Below, in pieces: positions 55,845-64,000 of a DNA stretch of 64,000 nt. The DNA comes from Sesamum alatum (taxonomy: Eukaryota > Streptophyta > Magnoliopsida > Lamiales > Pedaliaceae): assembly GCA_034509735.1 (NCBI GenBank), contig JACGWO010000012.1, forward strand, positions 6,880,367-6,944,366, in the 5' to 3' direction. The position numbers and the translations under genes were made by a program. Below the pieces are notes generated by a model that saw nothing but the letters and a program-made list of their open reading frames with translations, was not told the DNA's origin and searched no databases. Each line of letters starts with the position of its first letter. The stretch's first letter is position 1.

Positions 55845-56812
55845 GGGAGAATTATATTTTTGCTCCCTCCACAGTACCACTAAATAATTTTGGTCCCCCA
55901 TCATTCGCTAGTTATACTTTTGGTCCCAACTAAATATATTTTTGAACATTGTTGGTCCTATCGTCAACTTTCCGTTAAGAGTTAACGGAAAATGCACGTG
56001 CTGCAATATGAGGCTGATTTTTGGGGGAAATTTGTTGTATTTTGGCACTTAAATTGCTTGGTCTTGACCATAAAGCCATTTTGACGCTAAATCCTCTCTA
56101 GAAAAATTAGAACCCCATCCCTATTCTCACTTTCATAATTTGGCCGAAATTTGGTTGTTCAATAACTTCAAAGTCAGATTTCTAGTCATGAGTAGAAGTT
56201 ATTTAAATACTGATTTGGCCGATTTGATAATATAGTGTAATGTTGATTTTTGTGAGTTTCATTTTCTGCCCTATTGTGGATGATGATAATGTAATGTTGT
56301 TGATTTTCTATACTAGTAATTTGATGTTGTGGGATGGTTGTAAAGTTCGGATTTCTAATATTTTTTGTTGGTTATTTTGTTTCTTGTGTTTTTTTTAAAA
56401 AAATAAATTATCTTTTACTCATGGCTAGAAATCAATAAAAAATTGGTACTTAAATAACTTCTACTCATGGCTAGAAATTTGATTTTGAAGTTATTAAACA
56501 ACAAAATTTCGATCAAATTATGAAAGTGAGAATAAGGATGGGGTTGTAATATTTTTAGAGGGGATTTGGGGCCAAAATAGTTTTATAGTAAGGCCAACAA
56601 ATTTAGGCGCCAAAATGCAACAAATTTCCCTCCAAAATCAGCCTCACATGCGCAACACTTGCGTTTTCCGTTAACTCTTAACGGAGAGTTGATCGTAGGA
56701 CCAAAAGTGTTAAAAAATATGTTTAATTGGGACCAAAAGTGTAACTCTTGAATGAAGGGGGACCAAAACTATTTTAGTGGTATTATGGAGGGACCAAAAG
56801 TGTAATTCTCCC
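55845..56812. mobile_element. Large foldback element, about 970 bp
   Basis: Two arms of about 400 bp, nearly complementary end to end, around a short AT/GT-rich loop near 56220-56400. Ends GGGAGAATTATATTTTTGCT and, inverted, GGGAGAATTACACTTTTGGT; CCGTTAACTC/GAGTTAACGG near the inner part. No convincing 9-bp duplication at the flanks. Long hairpin transcripts would be expected if transcribed. Confidence 0.82.
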
Positions 56813-57291
56813 TCTATATGTATATATTTAGATGTACGAAATAGTGAACTTTTGCAAAATTAATTCTTCTATTCTTGCACATTGATCCTAAATCAGAACT
56901 AATGTATCATATAATCCATTGATATTTTACAATTTACTTATCAATAAAACAAATATAAAAATTTTAAGTTAAAATGAAAACTGGATAGACTTATTATATA
57001 TATGGAATATTTGTTATTTCATTCTTTCATTCAATATTTTTAAGGTTTAATTTTCTCTTACGTTTTCTTTTTATAGAAACAAACTTTGTTGAATAAATGT
57101 TTTGTAAATGCTGAAAAGATTATTTATTTCTATCACCAAAATAACTATAATAATTTGACTTTAATATTAATTTTGATGTATTTTAAATCTTGTGCGGCGC
57201 CCACCACATATTACTTTAAGTCAAATCTATTAACTATTTTGGTGGATGGTGCAAAAACAAGAAATAAGAAGAAAAAAAAAAACATAGTATT
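56813..57291. other. AT-rich intergenic DNA
   Basis: No gene recognised; the 96-aa frame at 57086 is AT-rich noise running into the next element. Confidence 0.5.
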
Positions 57292-58231
57292 TGATGCGGC
57301 TTGCGATTTGACGGTGCTCCGTTGTGTGAGATATTGTCCATTTTGGCTCTGTATGAGTCTCACGGTTTTGTTTTGAAAAGGCACCTCACTAGGGAGAGGA
57401 GGCATTGGGCTTATAAGCCACTCAAGCTCCTCGTCTGTAACCGATGTGGGACGCTTGCTACATCATCAACCCCCTAGACGAGGGGCTTGGAACGAGCACA
57501 TGGTCTCGTTCCCACAGACGACGCCAAATGATGGGGCTTGCGACTGGATCGGTGCCCCTTTTTTTTTAATTAAACCACCTGGAGGTGGGGGGAGCTTTTC
57601 GGGGTCCCCGTCCCTTCTATATTAGCAACCCAAAAGAGATCAAAAGTACAACGGGCAGTACTGACTCCCTAGTTTCGTCTAGTAAGCAATAAATAAGGAG
57701 TACTACCCCCTTACAATTATAAGACCAGAAAGCATAAATAAGGAGTACTACTCCCTTACAATTTCCCAAAAAACCATAAGCGAGGAGAACTACTCCCTTA
57801 CAATATAAGTTTCTAAGCCTATATTCACTATTACCAAGCTTATCATGTAGCTCAAGTCTAGCTTTCCTGTTCAATTTCATCCCTGCAAATTCTTGAAAGA
57901 CAAACAGATATCCAACAAGTATGGTAGGGGATGACCCTCCCTTGTACATTATGATCAGAATATGGCTGCTAACAAAATAGCCTACGTATTTACGATGACT
58001 ATGGTTGTGCAAAGAAGCAGTTATGATAAAAAAATAAGGATTTCAGCACCCAAATGTTGTGCAAGTGTGGTTTGATCGGTGCCCCGTTCCGCGAAGTATT
58101 GTCCACCTTGGCTCTGTATGAGCCTCACAGTTTTGTCCTGAAAAGGCGCCTCGCTAGAGAGAGGAGGCATTGGGGTTTATAAGCCACTCAAGCTCATCGT
58201 CTGCATCCGATGTGGGACACTTGCTACATCA
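57292..58231 (+). mobile_element. Small LTR element (TRIM-like)
   Basis: Perfect 5-bp target duplication GTATT at 57287-57291 and 58232-58236. Left LTR 57292-57465 begins TGATG and ends CATCA; right LTR about 58066-58231 ends CATCA. Both carry TTGGCTCTGTATGAG(T/C)CTCAC, AGAGGAGGCATTGG and TTATAAGCCACTCAAGCTC. The interior of about 600 bp has no protein gene and includes an extra LTR-start fragment at 57532-57560 and a short tandem repeat. Size and lack of coding fit a TRIM. The right LTR lacks about 15 bases of its start. Confidence 0.82.
57684..57808. repeat. Three-copy repeat of about 46 bp inside the TRIM-like element
   Basis: AAGGAGTACTACTCCCTTAC and variants occur three times, about 45 bases apart. 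The core AAGGAGTA-CTACTCCCTT is nearly palindromic. Confidence 0.85.
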
Positions 58232-58394
58232 GTATTTATATTAAAAGAGATATAGTAAAACAATTTTCATATGTATTTTCAGACAATTTTTAACTCGCAA
58301 TTATATTATTGACAAAGTTATATCATGTAATTTGTTAATGCATAAAAATAATAAAAATACTCTTAAAAACACTTATGAAAAGTATATTAATAAA

Positions 58395-59223
58395 GGAAAA
58401 ATTATAATTTTCGTCCTATATGTATAGGGGGTTTGCATTTTTAGTCCTGTACGATGATGTTTTCGTATTTTGGTCCTGTAAGTTCGCAATTTTGGTCCTA
58501 CTCTGGTGAAAATGGCCGTAAAAACTCACGTGACATGCACATAACTATGTTTTAAAATTTTTTTCGGCCATTTGGCTTAGGTGGCATTCCAGCTATAAAC
58601 TATTTTTATTTTTACTAAACGACATGGCATTTACATAGGATTAAATTGGAGGGAAAAATACTAGGCACTTCCCCCCATTTTATTAAACCCCAAATTGAAT
58701 GTAAAAAGCCCTATCTCTAACATCTGTCATTTTTCCAACTGAGGAAGAGTTCCCTTTGAGCTTTCTGCTGAAAATGTGGTCGGTAACACTTTCCATCGAC
58801 TATTATTGTGGGTGGAGAGCCATGCTTCGGACATCATGGACAACTGAAATCCCGGAAGAAGATTCCACTCATGTCGTTATTTCAATGTAAGGGAAAAAAA
58901 AAGTTCTTTAAATCGTTCCATGTAAAATTTATGTCTAACTTCAGGGTTTTTTTTTCTTTTCGGTATTTTTAGAGAGGAGGTTGCCGGTTTATTTTATTGC
59001 CATGTCATTTTATTATTTTTTTTTAAATGTGACCTGGTGACCGGAATTTTTTTTCAAACACAGTCGTGTGCAAGTCACGTGAGTTTTTCCGGCCATTTTC
59101 GCTGGAGTAAGACCAAAATCGCGAAAATCGCGAACTTACAGGACCAAAATACGAAAACATAATCGTACAGGACTAAAATTGCAAACCCCGCATACATATA
59201 GGACAAAAAATTGCAATTTTCCC
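58395..59223. mobile_element. Foldback MITE with perfect 9-bp target duplication
   Basis: ATTAATAAA flanks it at 58386-58394 and 59224-59232. Ends GGAAAAATTATAATTTTCGT and GGGAAAATTGCAATTTTTTG inverted, with TACAGGACTAAAATTGC / GCATTTTTAGTCCTGTA in the arms. The interior has two diverged CACGTGA segments and no gene. Confidence 0.88.
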
Positions 59224-59254
59224 ATTAATAAAAGCATTTTATAAAAATACAAAT

Positions 59255-60010
59255 GGGATAATTGTGATTTTAGTCCTCAAACTTTGCCACTTATGCAGTT
59301 TTGGTTCTTAAACAGTTTTTAGGTTGCACTTTTGGTCCTCAAACTATTATTTGTTTAGCAGTTTTGGTCTTTCCATTAACTTAAACGTTAAAGTTAGCGG
59401 CAATTTCATTTTTAGTGCAAAAAATTATCATTTTACTCCCATATTGTACTAGTTTTCAAATTTTAGTCCAATACATTCATTTCTTTTTTCTTTTTTTTTA
59501 CAAATTCAAGAGAAAATGATAAAAAAAAAGCTGAATTTAAGCAGCAAAAATTATATATAATCTTACTAAAATATTGTTAATAACCTATTTTTTGTATAAT
59601 GCAATATGCAAGAATTTTTATTTTTTAATATTTATGTTGTTTTTTGCATTACACATGTTGTAGGTATTACATTATACACAAAATAGGTTATTGACAATAT
59701 TTTAGTAAAGATTATATAGAAATTTTGTTGCTTAAATTCATTTTTTTCTGTTTTTTCTCTCTTGAGGTTTGAAGAAAAATAGAAAAAATGAGTATATTGG
59801 GTTAAAATTTGAAAAGTAGTACAAAATAGGAGTAAAATGACAATTTTTGGCACAAAAAACCAAGTTTTCATTAACTTTAACGGTTAAGTTAACGGAATGA
59901 TCAAAACTGTTAAAAAAATAATAGTTTGATGAAAAAAAATGCAACCAAAAATATTTGAGGACCAAAACTGCATAAGTGACAAAGTTTGAGAACCATTATT
60001 GCATTTATCA
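59255..60010. mobile_element. Foldback MITE, GGTCC family
   Basis: Arms match from CCTCAAACTTTG-CACTTATGCAG (left) to its inverse near 59965-59990; AACTTTAACGGTTAAGTTAACGG marks the right inner arm. A second inverted pair (TTTGTATAATGCAAT / ATTACATTATACACAAA) lies near the centre. Exact ends and duplication unclear. Confidence 0.75.
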
Positions 60011-60167
60011 CAACTCTAACAAAAAATGTTCTTATTTATCCATAATTTTCTTTTATCACAAGAACTAGAACACATCCCTTCTCTTATTGAATTTTATTCC
60101 TAATATACTCTTACATAAGCATAATGTGTGTTGAAAACACTTCTCACTGGTGCAACACATGTATATC

Positions 60168-61612
60168 TTAGTAAAGGTGGTCTAGAAGTGTAGATTCCAC
60201 AACGATCGAAAGAGGCTCTTTTGGGTGGGTAGTGAGACCATATTCTTCCTCCATGCTTATATCTTCAGGCCTCATGCCTTCAACCAATTTCAGCTTACAT
60301 CCATGGAGCAAATTAGCCAATGTTGTTCGGACAACATTAAGTTCGAGGTTGTATCCAGGGCATCTCCTCCGACCAGACCCAAATGGCAACATGACAAAAT
60401 TACTTCCCGTCATGTCGATTTCTTTGCCTAGAAACCTCTCTGGCAAGAATTCTAAAGGTGAGTCCCATGCATTGGGGTCCCTCCCTATGCTCCACGTATT
60501 GATGAGAATAGTCGTTCCCTTAGCTATGTCGTAGCCTGCCACTTTGCAGTCCTCCATGGTGTAATGGGGCGCTAAAGATGTGGCAAGTGGATGTGGCCTC
60601 ATCAACTCCATGATAATGGCATCTATGTAAGGAAGTTGAGAATAGTCTTTCTCTTCCACCCATTTGTTTCTTCCTATTACCCTGTCAAGCTCTTCCTTAG
60701 CCTTTTCAATTATCCGAGGTTGTCTTAGAATCTCACTTACAGCCCATTCCACTGTAGTAGTTGAGGTATCTGTCCCACCAACTAAAAGATTCTGTAAATA
60801 TCAAAAGACATCAAATTAATGTAAGCTACCATCAAACCTACCTATTTAAAAAAGTTTCAACAAAAATATCTAAGTATACATTTTCGAGAAACCATGAATG
60901 GAAATGGCTTAAATGTATTTTTGATCCCGTAACTTAGGTTATTTGGCGTTTTCATCCTTTTAACTTTCTAGGGTAGCATTTTGGTCTGGTATATTTTTAA
61001 TTTTCGTGGTTTTAGTCCTTTTGTCGCTGGAGTTCACATTTCTTGCTGGAAAAATGCATGTGCCTCTCACGTGACATTTTAAAATTGTGGTTTTGTTCCT
61101 ATTAGCCCATTTCTGTCAGCATTTTTGTTCTTTAACTTTTTAGAATAACATTTTGGTCCTGCATATTTTTTATTTTTGCGATTTCAGTCCTTTTTTTCTG
61201 TTGGAGTTCACTATTCTCATTAGTGGAGGCGAACTCCGGCAAATAAAAGGACTGAAATTACGAAAATTAAAAAGATGCAGGACTAAAATGTTACCCTAGA
61301 AAATTAAAGGATGGAAACGCCAAATAACCTAAGTTACGTACGGCCCCAAAACTGCATTTAATCCAATGGAAATTGATCTTGAGATGCGAAATCGGTACCT
61401 GGAGTAATCGCTTCACATGATCCATTGTGAGTTTAACTTCAAGATTAGGATCCTCAGACAGCTTCAATAATGTGTCTACTACATCTTTCACTGTGGAGTC
61501 TTTTCGTGCAACCTTTCTAGTTAGGTGGTCATGAAGCACATAGTCATAAAACCTGTCCAGTTTCTTGGAGAAGGTCTTCATTCTCTTAACGTATGAACAG
61601 GGAGAGCAAAAT
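60168..61612 (-). pseudogene. CYP92A-like P450, 5' truncated paralogue
   Basis: Exon 2 (60791-60168) is intact and exactly 624 nt, like the first P450. It has VGGTDT (I-helix), ELMR (the ExxR motif; the next residue is Pro where the paralogue has Leu), PERF and FGSGRRRCPG. The intron (61398-60792) is 607 bp and holds a MITE. Exon 1 survives only from about YVKRMKTFSKKLDRFYDYV to the CAG|GTACC donor at 61399. Upstream of about 61612 the sequence turns into Copia RNase H. So about 230 N-terminal codons, the anchor and the promoter are gone. It and the intact gene lie 18 kb apart on the same strand: a tandem duplicate. Confidence 0.92.
60906..61364. mobile_element. MITE inside the P450 pseudogene intron
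   Basis: Perfect 9-bp duplication AATGGAAAT at 60897-60905 and 61365-61373. Ends GGCTTAAATGTA and GGATTAAATGCA inverted; arms include CTTAGGTTATTTGGCG / CGCCAAATAACCTAAG. 459 bp, no coding. It accounts for most of the difference in length from the 211-bp intron of the intact paralogue. Confidence 0.92.
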
Positions 61613-62810
61613 CCTAATGAAAGTACGAAATCTATTGCAATACATAAACCGTTGCCGCCATGCTACGATACTCAGCCTCCGCGGAAGATCGAGATACAGC
61701 GACTTGCTTCTTGGTCTTCCAAGAGATGAGAGCATTTCTCAGAAACACGCAGAAACCAGTGAGTGAACGGCGTGAGTCGGGGTAGGCTGCCCAATCCGCA
61801 TCACAGAAAGCCTGCAGCTGAAAAGAGTTGGACGAGGGAAAGAAAATTCCAATGGTGGAGGTGCCCTTCAAATAGCAAACAAGGTGCAAGGCAGCCTGCC
61901 AATGATCGGCACATGAATGTTGGAGAAATTGGCTCAATTGTTGAACCCCATGTCAAATATCTGGACGAGAAAATCCAAGATAAAGAAAATGCCCCACCAA
62001 ATGTCTATATGGCTCGGGATCAGGAAGAACATCCCCACTGGCAGCATGCAATTTCAGGCCTTGGGGAAGAGGTGTGGTGACAGACTTGGTATCACATAAA
62101 CCTGCATCTTGAAATGATATCAGAAATATACTTAGACTGAGATAGACTGATCCCATCCGAAGAGCGTGTTATTTGAAGCCCAAGGAAAAAGCGTGCAGTG
62201 CCCAAGTCTTAGACGGTGAAAATACCATCAAGGTACAGTTTAACCTCATATATCAAGGAAGGGGATGGACTAGCAAGAAAAACATCGTCAACGTACACAA
62301 GAAGCGCCACAAAACTATCTACACTGCCTTTGGTGAATAAATAGAAATCATGTGTTGATTGAACAAAGCAAAAGATACCAACTAGAAAGTGAATTCATGG
62401 TTCCATTGCCGAGAGGCTTGTTTAAGCCCATAGAGAGAATGTTTCAGGTGACAAACATGTCCAGGCTCAACACTATAACCCTCCGGAGGATGCATATATA
62501 TCTCCTCGTCCAAGTACCCGTGAAGAAAAGCATTGTTAATATCTAGTTGATGGAGATGCCAAGAAAATGCAGAAGTAATGGCTAGAAACATACGCACCGT
62601 TACTGCCTTGGCAACAGGGGAAAAACAGTCCACATAATCCACCCCTTCGATTTGGCTAAACCCCTTGGCGACCAAACGAGCCTTGCACCGTTCTACTGAG
62701 CCATCATCCTTAAGTTTGAGCTTATACACCCACTTACAACCAATTGGTCATTTTCCCGACGGCAAAGGAGTCACCTCCCAAGTCTGATTCTTCTCAAGGG
62801 CAAGATGCTC
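61613..62810 (-). pseudogene. Ty1/Copia RT and RNase H, 3' truncated
   Basis: Continues the integrase frame of 62811-64000 toward lower coordinates. [22 protein letters not shown] (62690-62630), [35 protein letters not shown], and the catalytic YVDD intact at 62295-62284. Connection near 62100-61955 (EPYRHLVGHFLYLGFSRPDI). RNase H: FCDADWAAYPDSRRSLTGFC and AEAEYRSMAATV. A TAG at 61634-61632, where Trp is expected, is followed at once by the P450 fragment. Frame changes near 62380, 62160 and 61945. No 3' LTR. Confidence 0.92.
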
Positions 62811-64000
62811 TTAGTTCATGGCCTTAACCCATTCCTCTCTCCTCACTGCTTGTTTATAGGTATGAGGTTCCTGCAATGTAGATAGAGATGCCACAAAGCA
62901 AGTGTACACAAGGGATAAAAATGCATGGGAAGGCATGAGATGAGAGGTGTTAGTGTGACAGACACAGTCATTTAACCATATAGGCTTAGAGGTTTGTCTA
63001 GTGGACCTGCGGAGAGCGGGGACAAGAGCAGGTTGTATAGGCGGAACATGTGTGGGGCTGGAGTCTGAAGGAGAGGAAGATGTGGGAAGGAAACTAGGGG
63101 AGACTGGATCAACACCTGAGGATGATATCCTAGGGGAAATAGGAATAGAGGGTGCATCTGCATGGACTGGAGGCATGGGAAGAGGAGGGCCAGTGGCACA
63201 AGGAATGTGAGAAGAAAAATGGAAGATATGTTCATAAAAGATGACATCACGAGAGACCAAATAAGATTGAGTATCACAATCAAATAAGCGGAATCCCTTT
63301 TGATCAGGGTGGTAACCAAGGAAGACACACTTGGAGGAACGTTTATCAAATTTGGATTTGTGAGGCTTTGTGTTGGTAGCGTAACAAAGACAGCCAAACA
63401 CCCGCATGTGATCGTAATTTGGAGGCTGGTTGTGAAGGAGCTGATAAGGGGTGGTCCAATTCAGGGTTTGGGAAGGAATACAATTGATAATGTATGTGGA
63501 TGTCAACACACAATCACCCCAAAATTTGTCCGGATGCGAGGTCTGAAAAAGTAAGGATTTAGCTACCCTCAACATGTGTTTATGTTTATGTTCGACAATA
63601 CCATTTTGCTGTGGAGTATGCACAAAAGATTTTTGATAGAGTATGCCATGAGTATGGAATAGAGGTTGGCATTTGGCACTAAGGAACTCAGCACCATTGT
63701 CCGTTCGTATAGTTTTTATGCACTTGGTAAATTGTGTATGAACTAGATTGATGAATGAGTGGAGATAATCTACAACCTGGGATTTATATTTCATGAGAAA
63801 AGTCCATGTAGATCGGCTAAAATGATCAACTATGGTGAGGAAATAAGAGCAACCTGAAGGAGTAACTTGTTTGTAAGGCCCCCAAATATCTACGTGAATG
63901 AGGTTGAAAATGGACTGGACTTGATGGTCAATAGATGAGAAGAGTAGCCTTTGCTGTTTAGAGAATTGACATGCATCACATGGTGACTGAGGTAATTGTA
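62811..64000 (-). pseudogene. Ty1/Copia integrase, running off the right edge
   Basis: The frame is open from the window edge to 62811. It shows the zinc-side end (CDACQFSKQQRLLFSSID), first catalytic Asp in HVDIWGPY (about 63890), second in IRTDNGAEF (about 63705), and the Glu in PQQNGIVEHKHKHMLRVAK (about 63610-63560). Next is the CVFLGYHPDQKGFRLFDCDT block and a Pro/Ser-rich linker before RT. It ends KQAVRREEWVKAMN and a stop at 62811. The catalytic triad is present, but the element as a whole is broken downstream. Confidence 0.9.

Noticed and set aside
57617..58012. 131-aa minus-strand ORF with CKGVVLL repeats
   Set aside because: Translation of the internal repeat of the TRIM-like element.
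61763..62099. Plus-strand ORFs of 60-105 aa
   Set aside because: Antisense shadows of the Copia RNase H and connection regions.

Overview
The window is nuclear DNA of a flowering plant, most likely a eudicot. It has spliced genes with GT..AG introns, AT-rich intergenic DNA, and a dense mix of nested plant transposons. The one complete cellular gene is a plant A-type cytochrome P450 resembling CYP92A. There are no operons, ribosome binding sites, rRNA genes or complete tRNA genes. The species cannot be named from sequence alone.

Layout. 1-2594: decayed L1-type LINE running in from the left edge. 2638-8948: CA microsatellite, a 76-bp tandem duplication, a Gypsy gag scrap, then a broken Mutator-like (MULE) transposase gene facing a GRF zinc-finger ORF, with a MULE-type MITE between them. 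9098-11350: a 2.25-kb solo LTR bounded by TGTTAG/CTAACA. 11479-17729: two 5'-truncated Copia elements joined head to head; the plus-strand one is split by a hAT-like element with an exact 8-bp target duplication, which itself holds a MITE. 18713-25866: a minus-strand endogenous caulimovirid (pararetrovirus) with broken movement, coat/protease and RT/RNase H frames, three downstream frames and a promoter-like segment. 26225-35517: two homologous Helitron-like units, each with a six-copy 54-bp array of tRNA T-arm/B-box-like motifs. The left unit is interrupted by a LINE (27880-33020) with a poly(A) tail and a 16-bp target duplication. 35518-42160: AT-rich DNA with a GC-rich island of consecutive hairpins, an 848-bp duplication and Helitron ends.

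42165-43905 is the intact two-exon P450 on the minus strand. A paralogue at 60168-61612 keeps an intact second exon of identical length (624 nt). It has lost most of exon 1 at a junction with a Copia element that runs out of the right edge, so it is a pseudogene.

44300-61364 is rich in foldback MITEs with 9-bp duplications, a second hAT-like element beside its own unfilled site, minisatellites, a small TRIM-like LTR element (57292-58231), and the most interesting element of the window. This is a 3.17-kb MULE (51600-54765) with an exact 9-bp target duplication, long inverted ends and strong subterminal hairpins. It carries a MULE N-terminal-type ORF facing a broken plant mobile domain (PMD) gene.

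Most transposon genes are dead. Several stops and lost catalytic residues are G-to-A changes, as expected from deamination of methylated cytosine. Only the first P450 looks like a working host gene. The GRF ORF, the 108-aa MULE N-terminal ORF and some viral frames are still open but probably not host functions.
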